From NCBI GenBank assembly GCA_964525935.1, contig CAZGJZ010000003.1, positions 124,001 to 188,000 on the forward strand: 64,000 bases of DNA. Direction: 5' to 3'. Source of the DNA: UBA2377 sp964525935 (GTDB lineage: Bacteria; Verrucomicrobiota; Verrucomicrobiia; Opitutales; Opitutaceae). Positions 1 through 7,040 of this stretch are shown here, piece by piece. The stretch's first letter is position 1. Each line of letters begins with the position of its first letter. Both the position numbers and the translations under genes were made by a program. Below the pieces are notes generated by a model. The model saw only the letters and a list, made by a program, of their open reading frames with translations. It was not told where the DNA came from and made no database searches.

Positions 1-311
1 AAAAGTGCCGGTCCGGTGTGGGCGAGTTGGTAGGCGTCGTCATGCACGAAGTGCGCATTGGGAATCTGCTGACGCCGGGCGAAGGCGAGCATCGCGGTGG
101 AAAAATCGGCGGCGACGGTGTGCGCGGATGACGGGGCGACAAACCGGGTCCAGTAAGCGGTGCCGCAGGCGACTTCGAGGACGGTGCGACCTTGGGCGCG
201 GGTTTTGAGGGCGTCGACGATTTCGAGGAGCTGGCCGGTGGGCGGTTCGTCGAGGCGCGGCGCCATGTGCGGCGCCCGCGCGCTGTAGTAGGCATGCATC
301 GAGTCCGACAT
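1..311 (-). CDS. Class I SAM-dependent methyltransferase, N-terminal part (cut by window edge)
   Basis: The reading frame begins with ATG at 311 (GGAG a few bases upstream) and runs off the left edge, so about 103 residues are visible. After a short N-terminus (MSDSMHAYYSARAP) comes a glycine-containing SAM-binding motif I, VLEVACGTAYWTRF, near residues 44-57. It is followed by an acidic strand end, VAADFSTAML, as in class I Rossmann methyltransferases of the UbiE/Methyltransf_25 type. The substrate cannot be told. The start lies 10 bp after the stop of the C45 hydrolase gene, so the two are probably cotranscribed. The fold assignment is firm; the reaction is unknown. Confidence 0.8.
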   Translation of the reverse strand, partial: MSDSMHAYYSARAPHMAPRLDEPPTGQLLEIVDALKTRAQGRTVLEVACGTAYWTRFVAPSSAHTVAADFSTAMLAFARRQQIPNAHFVHDDAYQLAHTGPAL

Positions 312-320
312 CGGAGACTC

Positions 321-1388
321 CTAGGATTTAATGAGTTCGCCCGTGCGGACGTCGAAGGCGTGGAAGGCGACCGTCGTCACGGGTTGCTGCGCGAGCCAGA
401 GCGTGTGCGGGTCGGCTTGCGGGACGGCGATGGAGGCGAAGGACGTGTTGGGGTTGTTGACGCGGCCGAAGCGCGGCAACTCGCCCATGAATTCGGCGGC
501 ACTGGCAATGGTGGCGCGACCGTTTTGCGCCATCATCCATGCGGTCATTTGCGTGATGCGGTCGGTGCTGTAGGCGCCGGCGTCGGGGCCGGTGTAGCCG
601 CGGGCGCGCAACGCGGGGTCGGCGGCGCCGACGGGATGGTTGGCCAGGCAGGCGGTGCCGTTGACCAAGGGATGCGCCGTGTAGGCACCGCAGTAGTTGG
701 AGCTGCTGAACACGCCGCCATGATGGTCCACGGCGATGAGGTTGCAGAAGAATTTGAATTTGCGGCAGCGCGCCTCGACTTCGGCGACGGTGGCGCAGAA
801 CTGCAGCATGTCGCGGAACACGAGGTCGACCGGCACGAGTTGATCGAGGTCGAATTTCACGCCGGGGCAGATGAGCGAGGAGATGCCGAGGGCGAGGCCG
901 GCTTCGTTCATGCCGCGGTTGGCCCACACGGTGCCGGCGATGGGGAAACTCAGGTAACGGAGGCCGCGGTTCGGCTGCACTTGCGCGATGGTGTAGAGAA
1001 AACGCGGATCATCGAGCGTGCCGCCGGTGAGGATTCTGCCGTCAGCGCCGGGCAGGGCAAAGCTGGAGCAGGCGCCGGCGTGGTAGACCTCGTATTGCCA
1101 CGCTCGGAAACTGAGCAACTCGGCGAGTTCCAGCTCGATGCCGGCGCCTTCGGCGAGGCCGTGGATCTCCTCCTGCAGGTAGGGCCAGTGATCGAAAGCG
1201 AACGCGCGCAGGCGCTGCTGCCAGGCGCGGATTTTGTCCAGTTGCGCGGCCTTGGCGCCGGTGAGGAAGTCGCCGAGGAGCACGGCGATGTTGGCGTGGA
1301 TCTGGCTGCGGACGGCGACGCCTTGCTGGCGACCGAGTTCGCGCGGGGTGCCGCGCAACACGAGAATGGGGGCGGGTGGGGTCCTCAC
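321..1388 (-). CDS. C45-type autoproteolytic acyltransferase/hydrolase family protein
   Basis: The protein resembles the acyl-CoA:6-aminopenicillanate acyltransferase (peptidase C45, Ntn-hydrolase) family. It opens with the family's strand ILVLRGTPRELGRQQG. The expected nucleophile lies in AGACSSFALPGADGRIL (Cys about residue 107 from the start chosen here), followed by TGGTLDD and WANRGMNEAGL as in these hydrolases. In the family the Cys becomes N-terminal by self-cleavage and acts on amides; the substrate here is unknown. The frame is open up to a GTG at 1523, but that start overlaps the divergent dioxygenase gene and would add a Pro/Arg-rich stretch. I prefer the GTG at 1388, which leaves a promoter-sized gap. 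The start is uncertain. Confidence 0.72.
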   Translation of the reverse strand: MRTPPAPILVLRGTPRELGRQQGVAVRSQIHANIAVLLGDFLTGAKAAQLDKIRAWQQRLRAFAFDHWPYLQEEIHGLAEGAGIELELAELLSFRAWQYEVYHAGACSSFALPGADGRILTGGTLDDPRFLYTIAQVQPNRGLRYLSFPIAGTVWANRGMNEAGLALGISSLICPGVKFDLDQLVPVDLVFRDMLQFCATVAEVEARCRKFKFFCNLIAVDHHGGVFSSSNYCGAYTAHPLVNGTACLANHPVGAADPALRARGYTGPDAGAYSTDRITQMTAWMMAQNGRATIASAAEFMGELPRFGRVNNPNTSFASIAVPQADPHTLWLAQQPVTTVAFHAFDVRTGELIKS

Positions 1389-1515
1389 GGCCGGCGAAGG
1401 TGGCGTCCGGGCGCTGGGGGTGTCAACTGCCGGGGCCGGGGATGTTTGCCTAGAGACGTGAACCGGCTTGCGGTCAGGGACGAGCCGGGCAACCTCCCGC
1501 CGAACCCCTTTACCC

Positions 1516-2277
1516 ATGCTCACGCTTGAACAGATCCAGGCCTATGACCGGGACGGCTACGTGCTCGTCCCTGATTTATTCTCCCCGAAAGAGGTCGAGA
1601 TCCTGATCGAAAACATCAATGCGCCCCGCATCGCCGGCAACCAGTTTGCGGCCAAGGATACGGCAGGACTCGAGAGCAAACTTTCGCTCTGGGCTGATGT
1701 GCCCAACGATGCCTTTGGCATGGTGTCGACCAGCCCGCGCGTGGTCACCGGCGTGCAGATGCTGCTGCGCGAGGAAGTGTATCACTGGCACAGCAAGGTG
1801 ATGATGAAGGAACCGCGCGTTGGCGGCGCGTGGGAGTGGCATCAGGACTACGGATACTGGTATAACGATGGCTGTCTTTATCCGCGTATGCTCTCGTGCA
1901 TGATCGCGCTCGATCCGGCCACAAAGGAAAACGGCTGTCTCAAGGTCATCCCCGGCTCGCACCGGCTGGATCGCTTCGACCACGGCCGCGTGGGCGGTCA
2001 GGCGGGCGCCGACCAGGAACGCGTCCAAGCGGTGATCGAGCGGCTGGGCGAAAAGTATTGCGAGGCGCCGGCGGGCAGCGGGCTGTTTTTCCACGGCAAC
2101 ACCTTCCACTCCTCCGAGGCGAATCGCTCCGACAAGCCGCGCCGCTCCTATATCTGCTGCTACAACGCGCTGTCGAACGTGCCTTACGGTGGCAAAGGGC
2201 ACGGCAAGCCCGTGCCGATCCCGCTCTCGGCGGACGATGCGATCCTGCGTTTTGCCGATGCGGCGGCGGTGACTTGA
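1516..2277 (+). CDS. Phytanoyl-CoA dioxygenase (PhyH/EctD-like) family Fe(II)/2-oxoglutarate oxygenase
   Basis: A 253-residue double-stranded beta-helix oxygenase. The iron-binding facial triad is visible: His109 and Asp111 in WEWHQDYGYW, and the distal His198 in FFHGNTFHSSEANRS. Arg210 in KPRRSYICCYNA is placed to bind 2-oxoglutarate. The LKVIPGSHR segment is also typical of PhyH/ectoine-hydroxylase relatives. The frame is open upstream to 1468, but ATG 1516 (MLTLEQIQAYDRDGYV) matches the usual family N-terminus. It is followed after only 6 bp by a six-hairpin glycosidase-like gene, so the two form an operon. The hydroxylated substrate is not known; the pairing hints at a sugar or small osmolyte, but this is inference. 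Confidence 0.88.
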   Translation: MLTLEQIQAYDRDGYVLVPDLFSPKEVEILIENINAPRIAGNQFAAKDTAGLESKLSLWADVPNDAFGMVSTSPRVVTGVQMLLREEVYHWHSKVMMKEPRVGGAWEWHQDYGYWYNDGCLYPRMLSCMIALDPATKENGCLKVIPGSHRLDRFDHGRVGGQAGADQERVQAVIERLGEKYCEAPAGSGLFFHGNTFHSSEANRSDKPRRSYICCYNALSNVPYGGKGHGKPVPIPLSADDAILRFADAAAVT

Positions 2278-2283
2278 TCCGCC

Positions 2284-3609
2284 ATGGCTGAATCTACTTC
2301 ACCGGCCGCGCCGACGGTCGATGAGGCGACGACGATCCGGCAGGGCGTCACGGCGGCGATCAAGCAGTCGCTGCTGCCCGCGGCGGTGCAGAAAGCGTAT
2401 CCGGGGCATTTCACGATTGTCGCGGATGGGCATTGGTTCGGGCAGGAGGCGACGTGGCCCGGGCTCGACTCGTGGCAGATGGCAGGTGCTTACCTGCTGC
2501 TCGGGCGCACGCCGCTCGTGCTCGATTATTTCAACTACGTGCAGGCAACGCAGCGCGCGGACGGCAATATTCCCTTCGCGGTGTTTCCCGCCGACTCGCC
2601 GCCGGAGCACCTCACGACTTATCTGAAAGGCGTGGACTGGCCGGGCGGCGTTTTCAGCTACGAGCCCAATCGCACAGGCTATCGGGCGCGCAAGTGGGTC
2701 GGCTGTTTCAGCCACTGGATCGCGGGGATCAATCCGCTCAGCACGCTGGCCGGCGTGAGCTACCTGCTGCTGGGCGACGAGATTTTTGCGGCGACGGGCG
2801 ACAAGGTCTGGTTGCAGGCGAAGCTCGGTTCGCTGGAGGCCACGGCGCGGCATTTGCTCTCGCGCAAGAGCGCCAACGGGCTCATGGCGGGCGCGGGCTT
2901 TTATACGGAGATGCCGCCGCGGCACCAGTGGGACGGCGTCACGCAATCCTACATCGTGCACGCGTGGTGCAAGGTCGCCGGACTCAACGCCGCGCTGGGC
3001 CGGACGACGGACGCGGCGCGCTGGCAGGCTGAGGCGGACGCGCTCGCGGCGCGGTTTCGCGAGGTGTTTTGGCGCGGCGATCATTTTGCGGAATACGTGC
3101 ACCCGGAACGCGGCGTGGTGGATGCGCACGGGCTGTCGGATGTGAACTGGGCGGCGATCGCGCATGGCGTGGCGACGCCCGCGCAGGCGGATGCGCTGTG
3201 GCCGCGCCTGATGGCGGAGAAGGATTTCTGGTATGGCGGCATGCCGACGCTGACGGTGTCGAAGCCGTTCAGCTATGGGGAGTGGGAGTTTTTCAGCTCG
3301 CACGAGGATGTCGGTTTCGAGTTACCGGTCGGTCCGCTCTATGACGTGGCGGCGATGGGTCGCGTGTGGTTCCTTGAGGCGCAGGCCTGTCTGAAACGCG
3401 GCGAACACGCGCGGTTGCGCGAGGCGGTCGTGAAGATCTGCCGCGCGGGATTGGACAATGGCGGCTTCTGGCATGAGCGCTACCACCCGTTGCAATCGCG
3501 CAAGGTCGGCACGACGGGGCCGCGCGGTTATTGCGAGTATCCGGCGGTGCTCACGCGGATCGTGTTGGGGAATCCCGCGGTGTTCGGGACGTTTGCGCCG
3601 GAAGAGTGA
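2284..3609 (+). CDS. Six-hairpin (alpha/alpha barrel) glycosidase-like protein
   Basis: A 441-residue soluble protein without signal peptide, rich in the alternating helix/aromatic pattern of (alpha/alpha)6-barrel glycosidases. Segments such as WPGLDSWQMAGAYLLLGR, QRADGNIPFAVFPADS, GFYTEMPPRHQWDGVTQSY, DVNWAAIAHGVATPAQ and GYCEYPAVLTRI are reminiscent of amylo-alpha-1,6-glucosidase/GH63/GH78-like catalytic domains. Acidic residues in WDGVTQ and in ERGVVDAHGLSDVNW are candidate catalytic residues, but I cannot assign them. It lies 6 bp downstream of the PhyH oxygenase and is presumably cotranscribed and coupled in function. A cytoplasmic glycoside hydrolase or isomerase/epimerase of the same fold are both possible. 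Confidence 0.7.
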   Translation: MAESTSPAAPTVDEATTIRQGVTAAIKQSLLPAAVQKAYPGHFTIVADGHWFGQEATWPGLDSWQMAGAYLLLGRTPLVLDYFNYVQATQRADGNIPFAVFPADSPPEHLTTYLKGVDWPGGVFSYEPNRTGYRARKWVGCFSHWIAGINPLSTLAGVSYLLLGDEIFAATGDKVWLQAKLGSLEATARHLLSRKSANGLMAGAGFYTEMPPRHQWDGVTQSYIVHAWCKVAGLNAALGRTTDAARWQAEADALAARFREVFWRGDHFAEYVHPERGVVDAHGLSDVNWAAIAHGVATPAQADALWPRLMAEKDFWYGGMPTLTVSKPFSYGEWEFFSSHEDVGFELPVGPLYDVAAMGRVWFLEAQACLKRGEHARLREAVVKICRAGLDNGGFWHERYHPLQSRKVGTTGPRGYCEYPAVLTRIVLGNPAVFGTFAPEE

Positions 3610-3674
3610 AGCGGTGCGTTAAGGGCGCGGATGAACCGCGCTCCTGCGAGGCAGCCACTCGCTCACGCTCGTAG

Positions 3675-4121
3675 CTACTTGGCGGCGGACTCGTCGGGCA
3701 GGCGGGCGGACTGGTAGGCGAAGAGGCGCCACACGCCGGATTCGCGGCGCCAGACGGAGAGAAAGCGCAGGCGGAATGCCACGTGCTGACCGCCGGCGGT
3801 GGCGCGGAGCTTGGCGCGGCCGGTCATGGTGGCGACGTCATCATCGACGCGCGTGATCTTGGTTTCCTCGTAATCGTAGGCCTCGTATTTCACGCGCGTG
3901 GATTGCACGGCGCCGAGAAAATCCGCCTTGGTTTGCACGCGGCCGTCGGCATGGCCGTAGGAAAGTTCGTCAGAGAGCAGCGGAGCGAGGCGGGGGACAT
4001 CGCCGGCGATGGTAGCCATGACCCGGGCGGTGTCGGCCGCGCGCACGTCGTCGGCCAGCGGGGCGGCGGAGACGCGCAGGACGAGAAAGGCGAGGAGCAG
4101 GGAATGAATGAGGCGGCGCAT
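3675..4121 (-). CDS. Exported NTF2-like (SnoaL/DUF4440-type) protein
   Basis: A 148-residue protein with a clear signal peptide (MRRLIHSLLLAFLVLRVSAAPLA). The mature part has the cone-shaped NTF2-like pattern: an N-terminal helix with repeated acidic residues (VRAADTARVMATIAGD), then LLSDELSYGHADGRVQTKADFL, then a curved sheet ending in FRLRFLSVWRRESGVWRLFAYQSAR. This is the DUF4440/SnoaL-like pattern; the family includes ligand-binding and rare catalytic members, so no reaction can be given. It starts 5 bp after the stop of the thioesterase gene and is in the same operon. Function unknown. Confidence 0.75.
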   Translation of the reverse strand: MRRLIHSLLLAFLVLRVSAAPLADDVRAADTARVMATIAGDVPRLAPLLSDELSYGHADGRVQTKADFLGAVQSTRVKYEAYDYEETKITRVDDDVATMTGRAKLRATAGGQHVAFRLRFLSVWRRESGVWRLFAYQSARLPDESAAK

Positions 4122-4126
4122 GGTGG

Positions 4127-4522
4127 TTAGCGTTGGACGGGGTGGGGTTTGCCGTCGTCGTTGATGGCGACGTAAGTGAAAATGCCCTCGGTCACGCGCA
4201 GTTGCGCGCCGTCGGTGAAGCGCTGCACCCAGACCTCGACGTCGATTTTCATCGAGGTGCGGCCGGTGCGTTCGAGGCGGGCGTAGCAGCTCACGGTGTC
4301 GCCGATGGCGACGGGATGGAGAAAGGCCATGCCATCAATCGCGACGGTGGTGACGCGGCTGCGGGCGGTGTTGCGGGCGAGGATCGCGCCGCCGAGATCC
4401 ATCTGGGAGACCAGCCAGCCGCCGAAGATGTCGCCGTTGCCGTTGGCATCGGCCGGCATCGCGATGGTGCGGATGACGAGTTCGCCGTGCGGAGTGCCCG
4501 GGGTGGAGGGAAGGTCGCTCAT
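4127..4522 (-). CDS. Acyl-CoA thioesterase, YciA-like hotdog family
   Basis: A 131-residue single hotdog domain. The motif MPADANGNGDIFGGWLVSQMD matches the YciA/BACH acyl-CoA thioesterase signature, in which the Asn and Asp of NGNGDIFGG sit in the active site and the following helix holds the thioester. VAIDGMAFLHPVAIGDTVSCYARL and TSMKIDVEVWVQR complete the fold. The family hydrolyses acyl-CoAs to free acids plus CoA in the cytoplasm. Length and motifs agree with intact enzymes. It is first in a two-gene unit with the NTF2-like protein. Chain-length preference cannot be read from sequence. Confidence 0.85.
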   Translation of the reverse strand: MSDLPSTPGTPHGELVIRTIAMPADANGNGDIFGGWLVSQMDLGGAILARNTARSRVTTVAIDGMAFLHPVAIGDTVSCYARLERTGRTSMKIDVEVWVQRFTDGAQLRVTEGIFTYVAINDDGKPHPVQR

Positions 4523-4573
4523 GACGGGAGTCTGCCGCAGGTGCCCGGGCTGGCAAGTTTGGCGCGGAGGCGC

Positions 4574-5515
4574 TCAGGGCTGCGGCTGGAGAAAGTAGCG
4601 CAGGATGGGCGGATTATTCCCCTCGGTGGTGACGAGCACGGAGCGGGCGCCGGGCGCGAAGCACACGGCCTCGGCTTGGGCGAGCTTGTGCGCGCCGAGC
4701 TGCTGCGGGGCGCGCGCGAAAGCTTGCGCCCAGGTTTCGCCCTCATGGCGCTCGTAGATGTAGGGTTCACCGTAGGTCAGCACGACGGCACGTGTCCCGT
4801 CGGCGGAAATATCGAAGCTGACGGGCCAGGCGCGGTAGCGGCCCCACGGGGCGTCGACCAGTGACACGGGGCCGGTGGGCTGGGGAATGCCGGCGAGATC
4901 GGTGATCGGCTTGGCCTCGGGGGTGGGGCCGTCGGCGGGATCGAGCGGCAGCGTGTAAACGACCGGGGGACTGGTGCGCTTGGAAATGAGATAGACGAGG
5001 CGCTCGCGGATGTTGACGGCGACGCTCTCGCAGTCGCGCGGGCCGCCGGGATAACGCACGGGGATGCGCCACGCGACGGTGGCGGTGAGTTCGCGGTCCG
5101 GGCTGAGCAGGGCGGGATCAGGCTCGGCGATGATATAGAGCACGCAGTCCTGACGCTTGGCGAAGTTGTCGCCGGTCTCGGCCACGAGCAGGTAGGTGCG
5201 GCCATCGAGTTCGAAGGAGGAAACGTCCTCCCAATCGTAGTTGGTCACGCCGGCGATGCGCACGGCGCCCCGGGTGCGGCCGTTGGTGCCGAGGGCATAG
5301 AGCACCGGTTCGCCGCCGCTGTCGTTGTTCGTCCACAGCAGGGTGGAGTCGCGATGCGAGAGGGCGAGGCCGCTGGATTCATTGACGAGGGGCGACTCGA
5401 TCCGGCCGATGGTTTCGGGGCCGCGCCACACGTCCGGCTTGGGCGAGGTCGAGCAACTCGCGATCAGGAGGAGAGGCAACAGGCTGAGGAGCAGGTAAAA
5501 CCGGGGACGTTGCAT
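4574..5515 (-). CDS. Predicted beta-propeller lipoprotein
   Basis: The open frame extends to 5743, but the ATG at 5515 starts a textbook lipoprotein signal (MQRPRFYLLLSLLPLLLIASCSTSP, lipobox LIASC), giving 313 residues. The mature protein has repeated blade-like strands: SSGLALSHRDSTLLWTNNDS, EPVLYALGTNGRTRG, DWEDVSSFELDGRTYLLVAE, ESVAVNIRERLVYLISKR, SFDISADGTRAVVLTYGEPY and AEAVCFAPGARSVLVTTEG. This is a propeller pattern resembling SdiA-regulated/esterase-like phytase proteins. It is probably anchored in the outer membrane facing the periplasm. No catalytic residues can be assigned. It is divergent from deoC across a 128-bp gap that must hold both promoters. Confidence 0.72.
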   Translation of the reverse strand: MQRPRFYLLLSLLPLLLIASCSTSPKPDVWRGPETIGRIESPLVNESSGLALSHRDSTLLWTNNDSGGEPVLYALGTNGRTRGAVRIAGVTNYDWEDVSSFELDGRTYLLVAETGDNFAKRQDCVLYIIAEPDPALLSPDRELTATVAWRIPVRYPGGPRDCESVAVNIRERLVYLISKRTSPPVVYTLPLDPADGPTPEAKPITDLAGIPQPTGPVSLVDAPWGRYRAWPVSFDISADGTRAVVLTYGEPYIYERHEGETWAQAFARAPQQLGAHKLAQAEAVCFAPGARSVLVTTEGNNPPILRYFLQPQP

Positions 5516-5643
5516 GGGAAAAAACCGCGGCTGCGCAGCGTGGAGTGCAAGCCATTTATCAGGGAAACCCGGGCCAGGCGCCGAGGAAGGGCGGGAATTT
5601 GCCGTTGTTTTCGAAGGCGGTGTGGGGCATGTTGCCCGGTCTA

Positions 5644-6582
5644 ATGAATGCAGGTTCCCCCGCCCAGCTCCGCCGCCTGCTCCACGAGGTCGGGACGGTT
5701 GACGCCGTCGGCATCGAGGAGCGCGTGGCCAAATACACGACACGCAGCATCAAGAAAGCCGCGAAACTCTGGGGCTTGAAAACCGCCGTCTCGATGGTCG
5801 ACCTCACGACGCTCGAGGGCAAGGACACGCCGGGCAAGGTCGCCTCGCTCTGCCAGAAGGCGCTCGCGCCGCACGAAGGGCTCGATTGCCCGCAGGTCGC
5901 CGCGGTGTGCGTTTATCCCGCGATGGTGAAATACGCGCGCCGCGCGCTCGGCGAGGACACGGCGGTGCGCATTGCCTCGGTGGCCACGGCGTTTCCGAGC
6001 GGACAGGCGCCGCTGCGCACACGGCTCGCCGAGGTGAAGGCCGCGGTGGCCGATGGCGCCGACGAGATCGACATGGTGATCAACCGCGGGGCGTTTCTCG
6101 CGGGCGAGTTTCAGCTCGTGCAGGATGAAATCGCCGCGGTGCGCGATGCGTGTGGCGAAGCGACGCTCAAGGTCATCCTCGAGGTCAGCGAGTTGGAGAC
6201 CTACGACAATATCCGCGCGGCCTCCTTTCTGGCGATGCGGGTGCTGCGGCCGGACGACTTTATCAAGACGAGCACCGGCAAGACCACGCTCAACGCCACG
6301 CTGGGCAACAACCAGGTGATGCTCGAGGCGATCCGCGACTTCTACCTTGAGACCGGCACGCCGATCGCGATGAAGCCCGCCGGCGGTATCCGCACCGCGA
6401 AGCAGGCGCTCCAGTTCCTGATCGCTGTGAAAGAGACGCTGGGCGACGAGTGGCTCAACAACACGCGCTACCGCTTCGGCGCGAGTTCGCTGCTCAACGA
6501 CCTGCTCCGCCAGCTGGAGAAGGAAAAAACCGGCGCTTACCAGGCACCATATTACTTCAGCGAAGCCGCCGAGAGTTACTGA
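5644..6582 (+). CDS. deoC: Deoxyribose-phosphate aldolase
   Basis: Class I aldolase that splits 2-deoxyribose 5-phosphate into glyceraldehyde 3-phosphate and acetaldehyde. The Schiff-base lysine is Lys208 in FIKTSTGKTT, the second active-site lysine is Lys244 in MKPAGGIRT, and the catalytic aspartate is Asp143 in DEIDMVINRGAF. The frame is open from 5545, but ATG 5644 (MNAGSPAQLRRLL) gives a 312-residue protein without the unrelated leader. The N-terminal extension of about 70 residues before the barrel is typical of the longer DeoC type. The two aldehyde dehydrogenase genes downstream fit oxidation of the acetaldehyde product, but a GxxExxY element separates them from deoC. Confidence 0.95.
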   Translation: MNAGSPAQLRRLLHEVGTVDAVGIEERVAKYTTRSIKKAAKLWGLKTAVSMVDLTTLEGKDTPGKVASLCQKALAPHEGLDCPQVAAVCVYPAMVKYARRALGEDTAVRIASVATAFPSGQAPLRTRLAEVKAAVADGADEIDMVINRGAFLAGEFQLVQDEIAAVRDACGEATLKVILEVSELETYDNIRAASFLAMRVLRPDDFIKTSTGKTTLNATLGNNQVMLEAIRDFYLETGTPIAMKPAGGIRTAKQALQFLIAVKETLGDEWLNNTRYRFGASSLLNDLLRQLEKEKTGAYQAPYYFSEAAESY

Positions 6583-6586
6583 TTTT

Positions 6587-7028
6587 TTAACCACGAATGG
6601 ACACGAATAGACACGAATCGGAAGAGAGTATTCTCCATCGTGATTTGGTGTTCCGAATCGTGGGCTGTGCCTTTGATGTGATCAAGGAGGTGGGTCACGG
6701 ATTGCACGAGAAACCTTACGAAAACGCCTTGGCGCTGGCTTTTCAGGATGGCGGTATCTCCGTTCAGCAACAGGTGGTCTTCCCGATTCTTTTCAAAGCA
6801 CGTCGAATCGGAGAATATATCCCGGATTTAATCGCCGATAACTCGGTGATTATTGATGCCAAGGTGATTGATCGCATCACCGACCACGAACGCGGACAAA
6901 TGCGGAATTACCTGCGCATCACCGGACTGCGTGTCGGCCTGATCATCAACTTCAAACGGGCGAAACTGGAATGGGAAAGGGTGGTGCTTTGATTCCATTC
7001 GTGTGAATTCGTGTCCATTCGTGGTTAA
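6587..7028. repeat. Inverted-repeat-bounded unit carrying the GxxExxY gene
   Basis: The left arm at 6587-6618 and right arm at 6997-7028 are inverted copies agreeing at 30 of 32 positions. The outer 22 bases are identical. Each arm is built from near-direct words of the type ACCACGAATGGACACGAAT. The arms hug the open reading frame: its start codon lies inside the left arm, so its first residues (MDTNRHE) are encoded by repeat sequence, and its stop is 4 bp from the right arm. The unit separates deoC from the aldehyde dehydrogenase genes it would normally adjoin. This resembles a non-autonomous mobile cassette or a repeat-associated gene. No target-site duplication is obvious. Confidence 0.7.
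6597..6992 (+). CDS. GxxExxY family protein (predicted PD-(D/E)XK-like fold)
   Basis: A 131-residue protein of the GxxExxY family (PF13366 type), named for the motif seen here as GHGLHEKPYENAL. The following strands, EYIPDLIADNSVIIDAKVID and then QMRNYLRITGLRVGLIINF, match the D-x(n)-(E/D)-x-K layout of PD-(D/E)XK nuclease-like folds: Asp in YIPDLI, and Asp-Ala-Lys in IIDAK. The biochemical activity of the family is not established to my knowledge. Codon use is clearly less GC-rich than its neighbours (for example GATTTGGTGTTCCGAATCG), and the gene is bounded by inverted repeats. This points to recent acquisition or mobility. Confidence 0.85.
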   Translation: MDTNRHESEESILHRDLVFRIVGCAFDVIKEVGHGLHEKPYENALALAFQDGGISVQQQVVFPILFKARRIGEYIPDLIADNSVIIDAKVIDRITDHERGQMRNYLRITGLRVGLIINFKRAKLEWERVVL

Positions 7029-7040
7029 CTCCTCATCATC

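Noticed and set aside
192..1529. A 445-codon plus-strand open frame opposite the C45 hydrolase
   Set aside because: Gly/Glu/Val-rich antisense product; the hydrolase motifs lie on the minus strand.
3624..3642. Hairpin GCGCGG/CCGCGC between two convergent genes as a terminator
   Set aside because: Only a 6-bp stem and no U-tract; too weak to call.
6587..7028. CRISPR-like or classical IS interpretation of the repeats around the GxxExxY gene
   Set aside because: Only two inverted arms, no regularly spaced array; no transposase and no clear target duplication.
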